A stretch of DNA of 61,302 nucleotides from Candidatus Poribacteria bacterium (GTDB lineage Bacteria; Poribacteria; WGA-4E; WGA-3G): positions 1-61,302 of the forward strand of contig JAGFCB010000011.1 in assembly GCA_022394775.1 (NCBI GenBank), in the 5' to 3' direction. Shown here in pieces: positions 52,564 to 61,302 of this stretch (positions are counted from its first letter, which is position 1; each line of letters begins with the position of its first letter). Below the pieces are notes generated by a model. The model searched no databases. It saw only the letters and a list, made by a program, of their open reading frames with translations, and was not told the DNA's origin. A program made the translations under genes and the position numbers.

Positions 52564-53775
52564 ATGGCACGCCTAAAATACGCTTTGATCGGTCACGGTA
52601 GACGCGGCGCAGGGCATCTATCAACAGCCGCTACACTAAAGGACACTTTTGATATAGTCGCTGTGTGTGACGCACACCCGGAATCCGCAAAGGCAGGTGC
52701 AGCAAAAGTCGGCACTAAAGCCTATACGGATGTTCGGAAAATGCTTGATGAAACCTCGCCAGATGTCTGTGATGTCGTTGTGCCAGTTTCTCTGCATCAT
52801 ATTGTCTCCTGTTACCTTTCACGGCGCGGTATCTCGCATAACGTAGAGACAGGACTCGCACCAACGCTCGGGTTGATGGACATGATGATTGCTGACGCTG
52901 CCGAAAATGGCGTGAAACTCCAGACATCCGAGAACTTTCCGTTTGTTCCAGTAGAACAGTTTGTCTGTAAACTCATCAAGGAAGGTGTCATCGGAAATGT
53001 TCATAAATGCCATCGACTCTTCTCTACAACCGGCTACCATGGACTCGCTGCAATACGGTGTCGCATGGATGCCAACCCGAAAGCAGTCAGCAGTATCGGA
53101 CACACGATGCCTGTCACCCCTTACGTCGACCGGGCAAAACGAGATTTTAATCGCGAAAACCTTGAGTTTTACGCCATAGATTTTGACAACGGCGGACTCG
53201 GGATCGCTATGGTAGGCAATAAGAATGGATGCCTCGGACGGAACAAACTCGTCGGTTTTGAGACATGTGGTGAGCGCGGCACAATTATCACCAACGGAAA
53301 TCAAGGTGCCACCGGCGGCGAAACAGTCAATGTTTGCACAGATGAAGACCTACGAAACGGAGGCAAGGCACAAACTTATGAACTCCAGAGAGAATACTGC
53401 GACAGTGGCACTTTGCAACGCATCTTTGTCGAACTCCCTGAGTCTCTCGGTGGCACTGTGGCGTGGGTAAATCCTTATCGGCAAACAGATATTTCAGAGA
53501 CGGGTATCTCATTGGCAACGATGCTTGACGGTATTGCACGCGCCGTTCGAGAAGATACACAACCACTGTGGACAGGAGAAATGGGTAGAGCCGATCAGGA
53601 GATGGTGATTGCCGCACATCGATCCATCCGGACGAATCGACAACCGATCCAACTACCACTTGAACCCGATCCGGCAGAAGAAGATGCTTTTGACCGAGAT
53701 TTTGAAGCACAATTCGGTGTCCATCCGCGTGAGGACATCGAAAAAGCACTACAAGTTAATTTCAAGGCACGTTAA
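52564..53775 (+). CDS. Gfo/Idh/MocA-like protein with ETG instead of EKP
   Basis: The 403-residue protein has a normal Rossmann start (YALIGHGRRGAGHLS, residues 6-20) and the C-terminal sugar domain. The catalytic EKP motif reads ETG at 95-97, so the conserved lysine is missing. The larger C-terminal domain has NFPFVPVEQFVCKLIKEGVIGNVHK. It follows the aldolase by about 50 bases, with AGTTGGAGGAACC before the start. It may use a different general base, or be a regulatory or non-dehydrogenase member. The family is large and such variants are seen; the substrate is unknown. Confidence 0.85.
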   Translation: MARLKYALIGHGRRGAGHLSTAATLKDTFDIVAVCDAHPESAKAGAAKVGTKAYTDVRKMLDETSPDVCDVVVPVSLHHIVSCYLSRRGISHNVETGLAPTLGLMDMMIADAAENGVKLQTSENFPFVPVEQFVCKLIKEGVIGNVHKCHRLFSTTGYHGLAAIRCRMDANPKAVSSIGHTMPVTPYVDRAKRDFNRENLEFYAIDFDNGGLGIAMVGNKNGCLGRNKLVGFETCGERGTIITNGNQGATGGETVNVCTDEDLRNGGKAQTYELQREYCDSGTLQRIFVELPESLGGTVAWVNPYRQTDISETGISLATMLDGIARAVREDTQPLWTGEMGRADQEMVIAAHRSIRTNRQPIQLPLEPDPAEEDAFDRDFEAQFGVHPREDIEKALQVNFKAR

Positions 53776-53836
53776 TTTGAACCAATATCCCCGTAATATT
53801 GTCTAAATTCTCTAAATTCTCATAAAGAGAGGAAAC

Positions 53837-54808
53837 ATGAAAGAAGTTAAAATCGGATTTATCGGATGTGGTGGTAATGCCAATGGACACATGAACCAAT
53901 TAGCTGGAATCGAAGGGGCAAATGTTGTGGCTGTGTGCGACGTTCAAACTGAACGCGCCCAAAGCGCAGCCGAGAAGCATAATGCTGACCCCTATACCGC
54001 ACATCAAGATCTGCTTGAACGCGATGATTTGGATGCAGTCTATCTCAGCCTCCCCGTCTTTGTTCATGGGCAACCAGAACGCGATGTTATTGCGCGCGGC
54101 TTACCGTTTCTTGTTGAAAAACCTGTGGCCATCAATATAGATATTGCACGTGAAATCGAAGCCGCAGTCGCAAAAGCTGGACTAATAACATGCGTCGGTT
54201 ATCAACTGCGTTATCTCGGTTCAACGCAGATAACACAGCAAATCCTGAGAGAAAGAACAATCAACATGATTGTGGGTAAGTACTGGTGCAGTACCGGACA
54301 TGGCGACCCGAATGCATGGCTCCGCCAGATGAGCAAATCCGGTGGTCAACTCGTTGAACAAGCGACACACACGGTTGACATGATGCGTTACATGGGCGGT
54401 GAAGTGGAGTCGGTCTACGCGATGCAGGCAAATCGGTTCCTCAAAGAGACAGATTGCCCTGATGCCAATAGTGTTTCACTTCAGTTTGCAAGTGGTGCTG
54501 TCGGTGCATTGACTGCGACTTGGGCGTATGCGGGGGACTGGTCCAATGCCAATGTCTTGGATATCTTATATGAACAAGAACTATTGAATTGGAATCCATC
54601 AAGGGTCTCAGTAAATGAAAATGGCGAACAAGTAGATAAAACAGAACCGGGCCCCACAATTGACGAAATATTTGTGAATGCAGTGCGTAGCGGCGATGCG
54701 TCTCAGATTTTAAGTCCGTATAGCGATGCCGTCAAAACACTTGAAATATCGCTCGCGGCAAATCTCTCCGCGCAAGAAAAGCGGTTGGTAGAAATATCCT
54801 CACTATAA
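53837..54808 (+). CDS. Gfo/Idh/MocA family oxidoreductase
   Basis: The 323-residue enzyme has the nucleotide motif GFIGCGGNANGH (residues 7-18), EKP at 94-96 and YQLRYLGS... in the substrate domain, with EQATHTVDMMRYMGGEV carrying a conserved histidine. AGAGAGGAAAC precedes the ATG. It is the second of three Gfo/Idh genes in this cluster and is likely a sugar or inositol dehydrogenase acting on the same pathway. Length and motifs are complete. Confidence 0.92.
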   Translation: MKEVKIGFIGCGGNANGHMNQLAGIEGANVVAVCDVQTERAQSAAEKHNADPYTAHQDLLERDDLDAVYLSLPVFVHGQPERDVIARGLPFLVEKPVAINIDIAREIEAAVAKAGLITCVGYQLRYLGSTQITQQILRERTINMIVGKYWCSTGHGDPNAWLRQMSKSGGQLVEQATHTVDMMRYMGGEVESVYAMQANRFLKETDCPDANSVSLQFASGAVGALTATWAYAGDWSNANVLDILYEQELLNWNPSRVSVNENGEQVDKTEPGPTIDEIFVNAVRSGDASQILSPYSDAVKTLEISLAANLSAQEKRLVEISSL

Positions 54809-54876
54809 GTGAAATGAGTTGTAGAAGCGGTTTGTAACTCTTAATCCACTGACAATTCTAATGCTAAGGTAAAATC

Positions 54877-55860
54877 ATGGCGAAAAAATATCGAGTCGCG
54901 ATTGTCGGATGCGGCGGCATCTCTCATGCGCATGGCAACGCGTGGCGTAATCTGCCAGAAATTGAAATCGTAGGCGCGTGCGATGAAAAATTTGAATCGC
55001 TTGAGCGTTTTGCTACCGAATACAATGTACAGAACACTTACAACGACCTCCGGCAGATGTTGGAGAAACAAGAACCAGACGTGCTGGTAGTTGCCACGTG
55101 GCCCTCAAGCCATCTGAAAAATGTACTGGAAGCCGTGCGCTGTAATATCAAAGGCATTCTTGTTGAAAAGCCAATTGCTGTTAACACCACGCAGCTGGAA
55201 CAGATGATTCAAGTTACAGAAAACGCCAATATCCTAATGATGGAAGCGTTCATGTATCGGCATCATCCATTGACACTCGCGGTAAAGCAGAAGATTGAAG
55301 AGGGGGCAATCGGGGAAGTACGCTATGCCCGTTCTACTTTTTCAACAGGACTCACTGACCGTCAGAATTGGCGATTGAGAGGCGACCTCGGCGGCGGCGC
55401 GGTCATGGATTTAGGGTGTTATTGCCTTAACATCATTCGTTACCTCATTGGACGCGAACCGCAATCCGTCTGGGCAACAGGCAAATTTGAACCGATTAAC
55501 AACGTCTGGGAAACTTTGATTGGAACCTTAGACTTTGGCGATGGTATTACTGGGCAATTGGATTGTAGTTTTGGATGGACATGGCGTGAATCCTATGAAG
55601 TCACAGGTACAGAGGGTACGCTTTTCGTTCAGAGCGCGTGGGGTAACTCGGAAGGCGAGGCACACTTCACTGTGAACGGTGAAACCTTTAGCGTCAACGG
55701 CGTGAATCCTTACGGGGCTGAAATCTTGGATCTCTGTCAGGCAATAGAAACTGGCTCTCCGACTCGTTTACCAATATCGGATGCACTCGGAAACATGCGA
55801 ACTATTGATGCCTTACACGAGTCCGCGCACACAGGACAGTGTATTAAAATCCCTGTGTAA
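54877..55860 (+). CDS. Gfo/Idh/MocA family oxidoreductase
   Basis: The 327-residue protein contains VAIVGCGGISHAHG (residues 7-20), EKP at 97-99, EAFMYRHHP and GGGAVMDLGCYCLNIIRYL, all typical of the family branch that includes glucose-fructose oxidoreductases and scyllo-inositol dehydrogenases. CTAAGGT precedes the ATG at a suitable distance. It ends the co-directional cluster with the aldolase. Substrate unknown. Confidence 0.92.
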   Translation: MAKKYRVAIVGCGGISHAHGNAWRNLPEIEIVGACDEKFESLERFATEYNVQNTYNDLRQMLEKQEPDVLVVATWPSSHLKNVLEAVRCNIKGILVEKPIAVNTTQLEQMIQVTENANILMMEAFMYRHHPLTLAVKQKIEEGAIGEVRYARSTFSTGLTDRQNWRLRGDLGGGAVMDLGCYCLNIIRYLIGREPQSVWATGKFEPINNVWETLIGTLDFGDGITGQLDCSFGWTWRESYEVTGTEGTLFVQSAWGNSEGEAHFTVNGETFSVNGVNPYGAEILDLCQAIETGSPTRLPISDALGNMRTIDALHESAHTGQCIKIPV

Positions 55861-56019
55861 AGACTTGAGAATAGTCGGCAGCCAGTACTTGATAAAAAGC
55901 GGTTGTGTTCGTTCTGGCGTGTTAAAAAACCTGCGCGATTTTAAGAAGAATGTGCAGAATGAACAGAAAACCTGCGCGGAACGTAGTGGAGCGCAGCCCA
56001 GGAGGCCATAAATTAAAAA

Positions 56020-58440
56020 ATGTTTGAAACAATAATGAAGTACCCCATTGACGTTTTTCGAGAAGGAAATTTCTCGTTTGGGGTACCGCTACCAGGGCTT
56101 CTCATTGCTGTTCTACTTATCGTGCTTGTGGCCGCCACTATCTGGGCATATCGGAGCACGCAAGGACGTATCAGACGTGGGTTTCGCGGGTTTCTTATCT
56201 TTCTGCGAGCAATCGTGCTCTGTCTGATCGCCTTTTGTCTACTCAAACCGTTTCTAACAATTTACCAGTCAAATCCTGACGACTCCTATCTATTGGTGAT
56301 GGTTGACCAGTCCAAGAGCATGCAAATTACGGATTCCCCTGCTGCAGAGACGCGATTGCAGCGCGTCAATCAGCTGCTCTTTGCGGAAGAGGAAGGTCTC
56401 CTTGAAAAACTGAACGCTAAATTCAAAGTGCGACTCTTTGCGTTTGATGCTACGGCAAAACGTATTTCCAGCCAACCCCTAACGACGGCAGAAGGCGAAA
56501 ATACGGACATTCCACAGGCATTAAATGAAGCGCTTGATGATTTGCAAGGAATCCCTCTCTCTGGTGCTGTCGTCTTGACAGATGGTGTGGACAGAAGCGG
56601 TGCTGACATCACGAAATTCGCGATGCAAATTCGAGAACAGAAACTACCTATCCACACTGTCGGAGTCGGCTCAGAAACAGGCAATCCAGACCTCGAAATC
56701 GTCAAATTGGACGTTCCCCGCACGGCAGAAGAAGATTTCCCGGTCGAAATCTGGGCAACCGTAAAACGAAAAGGATTTAACGGTAAAAAGGTTAACCTGC
56801 AATTAAGAAACGACACACGGGTCCTAAAAAGTGAGTCTGTTGACCTTGATGAAAGAACACCTTGGATACCACAAATCGGTGGAACAGACGCATCTTCTGA
56901 TGTAAAAACAAAACGCGTGCTGCTCAAATTCACGCCACGCCAAGCTGGCACCCAGAAATTTGAGGTACACGCGGAGTTAGGAGAACCCGAAGCGGTACCA
57001 CAAAACAATACAAAAACGTTTTTGCTGAAGGTCGCTCCTACCAAACGTGTGAAAATCCTATTTGTCGATGGCAAACCACGTGCTGAATTTGGGTTCATAA
57101 AACGAACATTGCAAAAGGATCCCAACATCCAATTAACCGACCGGATCTTAACAAGACTTTCAGATGACGGCAGCAGAAATTATCTCGGCACCCGTACCCA
57201 AGTGATACGTGATTTTGAATTTTATCCAGATGATAAAGAGACGCTTTTCGATTTTGATGCTATCATCTTAGGCAACGTGGACGCCTCCCAATTTACACCA
57301 GCGCAGCTCGAAAATACACTGGAGTTTGTACGCACTCGTGGCGGTGGATTGCTCATGTTAGGGGGTTCAAGTTCCTTGGGTAACCACGAACTCGCTGGTG
57401 CCTATATCAACACGCCAATTGCGCAGTGCCTGCCAGTAGAATTGGAACTCGGACCCGCACCCGCACCGATAGCACCGAGGCACCTCATTCGGTCCCGTAT
57501 CGGTTCGCAGTCCGCTAAAAATATAGAGTATAAATTGCAACTGACATCAGAGGGAAAGATCGAAAATTTGATGGCGTTGGCTGACACACACACCGAAAAC
57601 ATGGAACGCTGGCAGATCTTGCCCACGCTGAAGGGATATAGTAAAGTGAAACGAGCGAAAGCAGGCGCACTGGTTTTAGCAGAACATCCAACTGCTCGGA
57701 ACGAATTCGGGAACCGGATCCTCATCGCAATACATAATTACAACGCCGGGCGCGTCATGGTATTTACGCCACACACCTCTCAACGGTGGCAGATGATACC
57801 CTCTCATGAAAATGGGAATCAACGATCCTGGCAACAAGGGGATAGTCCGGAACGGTTTTGGAGACAGGTCGCCAGATGGTTAACAACTGCCCCCAAAGAT
57901 CATATTCAACTTGATATCGCTAAAACTGCTTACACGTTAAAAGAACCTGTTGTCATTGAGGTTACCGCTACGGACGAGCAATTCCAATCGACGAACAACG
58001 CAAGGGTCCGAGCCGTGGTCATCGACGAAGCAGGAAAACGCAAAGAATTAAAACTTGAACAGGTTCTCGGCAAAGATGGACTCTACACGGCACGTTTCAT
58101 TCCGAATCAATTTGGCGAATACACCGTCACCGCCACCGGTACCCTTGACGGCAAACCCCTCGGCGAACAACAAACCCTTTTTGAAGTGAAAGCATCTTAT
58201 GCCGAATTTAGTAATGCCGAACTCAACGCTGCGCTCCTCAAAACACTTGCTGAAGGGAGCGGCGGAAAATACTATGCCATGGAGGAGGCAGCACAACTCG
58301 TGAACCAGATTCCACTCGTCGAAAGTGCAACTTCAAAAATTACGGATGTCGACATTTGGAATATTCCGCTCATTTTTGGAGCCTTGATCGCCTTACTCGG
58401 ATTTGAATGGTTCTTGAGAAAACGCGGCGGCTTGGTGTAA
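56020..58440 (+). CDS. VWA-domain membrane protein (BatA-like)
   Basis: The 806-residue protein has two N-terminal membrane helices (LLIAVLLIVLVAATIWAY and GFLIFLRAIVLCLIAFCLL). A von Willebrand A domain follows with MIDAS DxSxS in VMVDQSKSM (Asp96, Ser98, Ser100) and VVLTDGVDRSG. Central Ig-like segments and a glutamine-amidotransferase-like segment (TRGGGLLMLGGSSSLGNHELA) come next. A late beta domain (VVIEVTATDEQFQSTNN) precedes a C-terminal membrane helix. This is the domain order of the long VWA proteins that accompany MoxR ATPases. A MoxR gene lies at 60470, so the pair may form a chaperone or envelope quality-control unit. An AGGAGG lies upstream of the ATG. Confidence 0.85.
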   Translation: MFETIMKYPIDVFREGNFSFGVPLPGLLIAVLLIVLVAATIWAYRSTQGRIRRGFRGFLIFLRAIVLCLIAFCLLKPFLTIYQSNPDDSYLLVMVDQSKSMQITDSPAAETRLQRVNQLLFAEEEGLLEKLNAKFKVRLFAFDATAKRISSQPLTTAEGENTDIPQALNEALDDLQGIPLSGAVVLTDGVDRSGADITKFAMQIREQKLPIHTVGVGSETGNPDLEIVKLDVPRTAEEDFPVEIWATVKRKGFNGKKVNLQLRNDTRVLKSESVDLDERTPWIPQIGGTDASSDVKTKRVLLKFTPRQAGTQKFEVHAELGEPEAVPQNNTKTFLLKVAPTKRVKILFVDGKPRAEFGFIKRTLQKDPNIQLTDRILTRLSDDGSRNYLGTRTQVIRDFEFYPDDKETLFDFDAIILGNVDASQFTPAQLENTLEFVRTRGGGLLMLGGSSSLGNHELAGAYINTPIAQCLPVELELGPAPAPIAPRHLIRSRIGSQSAKNIEYKLQLTSEGKIENLMALADTHTENMERWQILPTLKGYSKVKRAKAGALVLAEHPTARNEFGNRILIAIHNYNAGRVMVFTPHTSQRWQMIPSHENGNQRSWQQGDSPERFWRQVARWLTTAPKDHIQLDIAKTAYTLKEPVVIEVTATDEQFQSTNNARVRAVVIDEAGKRKELKLEQVLGKDGLYTARFIPNQFGEYTVTATGTLDGKPLGEQQTLFEVKASYAEFSNAELNAALLKTLAEGSGGKYYAMEEAAQLVNQIPLVESATSKITDVDIWNIPLIFGALIALLGFEWFLRKRGGLV

Positions 58441-58544
58441 TTCGTATTGGCACTTCTTGGGTAAATCCAAAATCCAAGAAAACCGAAAAACAAAGCAAAA
58501 AGGAGACGAAAACATAATAGCACATCAAAAGAGGAACCAAAAGC

Positions 58545-58913
58545 ATGACACAACAAGAACTCTATGAAGTCGCACAAGGGACTCGCGCACCCGAACAAGT
58601 CTCCATGACATTGGCGGAATTTCTTGAGAACGATGTAGACGGATATGAATACGTTAAAGGAGAATTAGTGCCGATGTCGCCACCAACAAGAATACATAGC
58701 AAGATTAGTGTCAACGTTATCCGGCATTTGGACCGGTATGTACGTGAGAATCAGTTAGGGGAAGTCCATGTAGAGGCAACTTTTCAGGTCGGTGAACGTG
58801 GGCTGAAGCCAGATGTGGCGTTTATGCCAACTTCCCGGTTGGATGGAGACGAGAATACAGGTGAGGATGTCGTGCCGGGATTTACCTGCCCGGCCTCACA
58901 ACTTTTTGAGTAG
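58545..58913 (+). pseudogene. Uma2-family (DUF820) nuclease, truncated
   Basis: The 122 residues include EYVKGELVPMSPPTRIHSKISVNVIRHLDRYVRE and VGERGLKPDVAFMPTSRLDG, the first half of the Uma2 restriction-endonuclease-like fold with a conserved D in PDVAF. The second half (usual EVLSP and later lysine and GV...YW motifs) is absent. The reading frame ends in an unrelated tail (PGFTCPASQLFE) about 70 residues early. It is therefore probably an inactive remnant. It sits between the VWA gene and a sulfatase. Confidence 0.7.
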
Positions 58914-58983
58914 TTAAGTCTTTTCTATTAGCGTGTAGGTTGTGTCAAACGAAAATGAAAGAACTCTTATTCATAGGAGCACC

Positions 58984-60342
58984 ATGAACAATTCCTATAA
59001 AAACGTTATGTTCGTCATCGCTGACGATTGGAGCCGTATCGCAAAGTGCTACGGAAATGATGTCATCCGAACACCAAACATTGATGCATTTGCGGAACGT
59101 GGTGTCGTGTTTGACCATGCATTCTGTACCAGTCCTTCATGCGCCGTGAGTCGTGCGTGTATACTCACCGGCCAGCACAGCCACACACATGGGCAATACG
59201 GGCACTGCCACGGAATTCACGGATTCCGCACACACGAATACATGCAATCCGTACCAAAGATACTCAAAACACACGGATTTGCTACGGCGTGTATCGGCAA
59301 GAAGCACGTAGAACCCGAAAGCGTCTATCCGTTCGACTTTGAACCGAAAGTCAACGCACGGAGTCCCGTCGATGTGGCTGCAAAGGTTACACAATTCCTC
59401 AACGCGAACATAGATACACCTTTTTATCTCCATATCGGTAGTGCCTACCCCCACCGTGCAGGTAAAGGATTCGGAAACGATCAGACGCATCCAGGCATCG
59501 AATCACGTCCCTATGCCCCGGATGAAATTATTGTCCCAAATTTTCTACCCGATGTACCCGCTGTCCGTGAAGACCTTGCCGACTATTACGAAAGTGTCTC
59601 TCGGTGGGATACTGTCGTCGGGGCAGCTTTAGACGCACTTGACGCTTCCGGACGCGCAGACGAAACTCTCGTTTTTGTCACAACCGATCACGCCATGCCT
59701 TTTCCGGGGGCAAAAGCATCAAGCTTCGATAGCGGACACCACTGTCCACTGCTTATCGCCAGTCCTACACAACAGAAACGCGGTTTCCACAATCAGGCAC
59801 TCGTCAACTGGGTAGATTTCTGCCCAACGATGTTAGACTGGTGTGGCGTTACGCACCCTGAGGGAGACGACGCACTGCCGGGCAGCTCAATTCTCTCTAT
59901 CCTTGAAGATGACAGTCCGCACCCTGGCAACGGTGAATGGGAGGAAACTTACTTCTCGCACTGCTTCCACGAAGTGACAAACTACTATCCATATCGCGTC
60001 TTACGCGGTAGACAGTATAAATACGTCCGTAATCTCGCGTACCAACTGGAGACACCGCTCCCAAGCGATCTATTCCGATCAATCTCATGGACAGCCGTCC
60101 GGGATGATAACGTCCAACAACTCGGAGAACGCCAGCGCACCGATTTTCTACAACAAAGCCGGGAAGCATTGTTTGATGTCCAGAACGATCCTGCGGAGTC
60201 GCAGAACCTCATTGATGCACCAGAGTTACAAGACATCGCCAACGAGATGCGCCGAAAAGTCATCGAGTTCAGGCAAAAAACGAAGGATCCGTGGCTTGAG
60301 CAATCTTTCCAAGAAGGCGAAACACAACCGTTTTTTGTGTAA
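58984..60342 (+). CDS. sulfatase (alkaline phosphatase superfamily) with CxVSR active-site variant
   Basis: The ATG at 58984 follows AGGAGC. The 452-residue protein has the metal aspartates in FVIADDWS (Asp14/15) and the formylglycine signature at CAVSR (Cys53 to Arg57) in SPSCAVSRACILTGQHSH. TPNIDAFAERG, TTDHAMPFPG and KYVRNLAYQLE also fit the family. The active-site Cys and Arg are kept but the central Pro of C-x-P-x-R is Val, so modification may be altered. No signal peptide is seen, so it may be cytoplasmic. It would remove sulfate from a sulfated glycan. Confidence 0.88.
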   Translation: MNNSYKNVMFVIADDWSRIAKCYGNDVIRTPNIDAFAERGVVFDHAFCTSPSCAVSRACILTGQHSHTHGQYGHCHGIHGFRTHEYMQSVPKILKTHGFATACIGKKHVEPESVYPFDFEPKVNARSPVDVAAKVTQFLNANIDTPFYLHIGSAYPHRAGKGFGNDQTHPGIESRPYAPDEIIVPNFLPDVPAVREDLADYYESVSRWDTVVGAALDALDASGRADETLVFVTTDHAMPFPGAKASSFDSGHHCPLLIASPTQQKRGFHNQALVNWVDFCPTMLDWCGVTHPEGDDALPGSSILSILEDDSPHPGNGEWEETYFSHCFHEVTNYYPYRVLRGRQYKYVRNLAYQLETPLPSDLFRSISWTAVRDDNVQQLGERQRTDFLQQSREALFDVQNDPAESQNLIDAPELQDIANEMRRKVIEFRQKTKDPWLEQSFQEGETQPFFV

Positions 60343-60469
60343 ATCTAACCAAGAAAGAAAAAAAACGAGATGGCAAGTTGGAATGGTGGATGGATAGGTG
60401 CCGCTTCCGCAATCTTCCAGTTTTCCTATCTTGGTAATCCTATAATCCTGTAAATCCTGATTCAGACAG

Positions 60470-61302
60470 ATGCAAAAAAACTACGACTTAGAAGCGATGA
60501 ATGCCCGCATCCAAGCGGATAGCGGGTTAGTTCAGCAGATACTCACAGAGACCGGGAAAGTTATCGTCGGACAGACGGCGTTATTAGAGGGGTTGATCAT
60601 CGGACTGCTCTGCAACGGGCACATTCTCCTCGAAGGCGTACCCGGACTCGCAAAGACAACCGCTGTCAGTGCACTGGCACAGACCATTGACGCTTCTTTC
60701 AGCCGTTTCCAGTTTACCCCCGATCTGCTCCCCGCAGACCTTATCGGCACACTAATCTACGACCAACAGAAAGGCGATTTTTATACAAAAAAGGGACCCA
60801 TTTTCGCCAACGTTATCCTCGCCGATGAGATAAATCGTGCCCCCGCAAAAGTGCAAAGCGCGCTCCTCGAAGCAATGCAAGAACGGCAGGTAACGATTGG
60901 AGGTACGACCTATCCACTCGATGATCCGTTTCTCGTTTTAGCAACCCAAAATCCGATTGAGCATGAAGGCACCTATCCGTTACCGGAGGCACAAGTGGAT
61001 AGGTTTATGCTAAAGGTTAAAGTTGACTATCCTTCGCACACAGAGGAGTTGCAAATCCTTCGTCGGATGACGACTGAAGAAATTTCTACAATCCAACCCG
61101 TGATTTCCCCGGAAGACATTATCCGGTTCCGAGAGGTTGTCCGAAACATCTACATGGCAGAACAGTTGGAGAGTTATATTGTCGATTTGGTGTGTGCGAC
61201 GCGCACACCGGAAGCATATCAGTTAGACGAACTCAGCACACTCATTGAATACGGGGCATCTCCACGCGCGACCATCTTTCTCGCTTTCGCTGCAAGGGCA
61301 AG
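60470..61302 (+). CDS. MoxR-family AAA+ ATPase, partial (window ends inside the gene)
   Basis: ATG 60470 opens a frame to the window end. It has GVPGLAKTT Walker A (residues 56-64), LADEINRAP with the Walker B pair (Asp119/Glu120), VQSALLEAMQERQVTIGG, ATQNPIEHEGTYPLPEAQVDRF and GASPRATI near the cut. These identify the MoxR family. MoxR ATPases act with VWA proteins as metal- or cofactor-insertion or assembly chaperones; the VWA gene at 56020 is the likely partner. The C-terminus and the genes that usually follow (DUF58) are outside the window. No good ribosome site was seen upstream. Confidence 0.93.
   Translation, partial: MQKNYDLEAMNARIQADSGLVQQILTETGKVIVGQTALLEGLIIGLLCNGHILLEGVPGLAKTTAVSALAQTIDASFSRFQFTPDLLPADLIGTLIYDQQKGDFYTKKGPIFANVILADEINRAPAKVQSALLEAMQERQVTIGGTTYPLDDPFLVLATQNPIEHEGTYPLPEAQVDRFMLKVKVDYPSHTEELQILRRMTTEEISTIQPVISPEDIIRFREVVRNIYMAEQLESYIVDLVCATRTPEAYQLDELSTLIEYGASPRATIFLAFAARA

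Noticed and set aside
52819..53304. 161-codon minus-strand frame in the Gfo/Idh gene
   Set aside because: Antisense shadow; composition typical of a reversed coding region.
56370..57128. 252-codon minus-strand frame inside the VWA gene
   Set aside because: Antisense of a gene with clear domains; no ribosome site and low-complexity Ser/Arg composition.

Overview
The window looks like a chromosomal segment of an uncultivated Gram-negative-type bacterium, most likely a Candidatus Poribacteria-type or related sponge/marine lineage. This is an inference from gene content, not from a marker gene. The content includes several phytanoyl-CoA dioxygenase-like proteins, five Gfo/Idh/MocA oxidoreductases, a DUF1080 protein, a sulfatase, a PL10-type pectate lyase, a large DUF6785-type membrane protein, and many short dispersed palindromes between and inside genes. 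No rRNA, tRNA or CRISPR array was seen.

Layout. 0-14.3 kb: a catabolic and transport patchwork holding a Gfo/Idh oxidoreductase divergent from a periplasmic-binding lipoprotein, an orphan adenine-methylase-like gene, an FAD oxidoreductase, a repeat-built membrane protein, a PhyH dioxygenase with an enolase-superfamily enzyme, an ABC exporter with extra N-terminal domains coupled to a DUF1854 gene, a cupin, an SDR and an NhaC-type antiporter. 14.3-21.6 kb: the accessory heart of the window. It holds a frameshifted small membrane gene, a decayed TnpB (IS200/IS605-type) element, a 39-residue membrane peptide gene, and four paralogues of an unrecognised membrane-anchored, helical, charged protein family (signature WYFG near the first membrane segment). 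One paralogue is frameshifted and two share near-identical DNA blocks; a GspC-like domain fragment lies between them. 21.6-30.7 kb: ribokinase, a 1003-residue TPR protein, a type II restriction-modification pair, a biotin ligase lacking its C-terminal domain, DUF523, and trpD-trpC. 30.8-38.7 kb: DUF6785-type protein, PhyH, multihaem cytochrome c, DUF1080, Gfo/Idh, PL10 lyase, DUF5069-like.

38.8-51.3 kb is the most core-like region: ftsB-like and eno, ccmB and ccmA, a terminator, korB and korA (2-oxoacid:ferredoxin oxidoreductase), two HEAT-repeat genes, and a cytochrome c maturation run (regulatory-like protein, CcmI-like, CcmH, CcmF, CcmE). CcmE has the CXXXY haem-binding variant and CcmH an unusual cysteine pattern. 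Together with the multihaem cytochrome at 34 kb this indicates respiratory c-type cytochromes made by a modified System I. 51.5-55.9 kb is a co-directional catabolic cluster (a DapA/NAL-family aldolase plus three Gfo/Idh enzymes). 56-61.3 kb holds a VWA membrane protein, a truncated Uma2 gene, a sulfatase and a MoxR ATPase cut by the window end.

Candidate promoters with TTGATT- or TTGACA-type -35 boxes and TATAAT-type -10 boxes recur, so the organism appears to use ordinary sigma70-like signals. The most unusual structure is the family cluster at 16.4-21.5 kb together with several dispersed palindrome families, one of which is carried in frame inside trpC and at the end of the nhaC-type gene.
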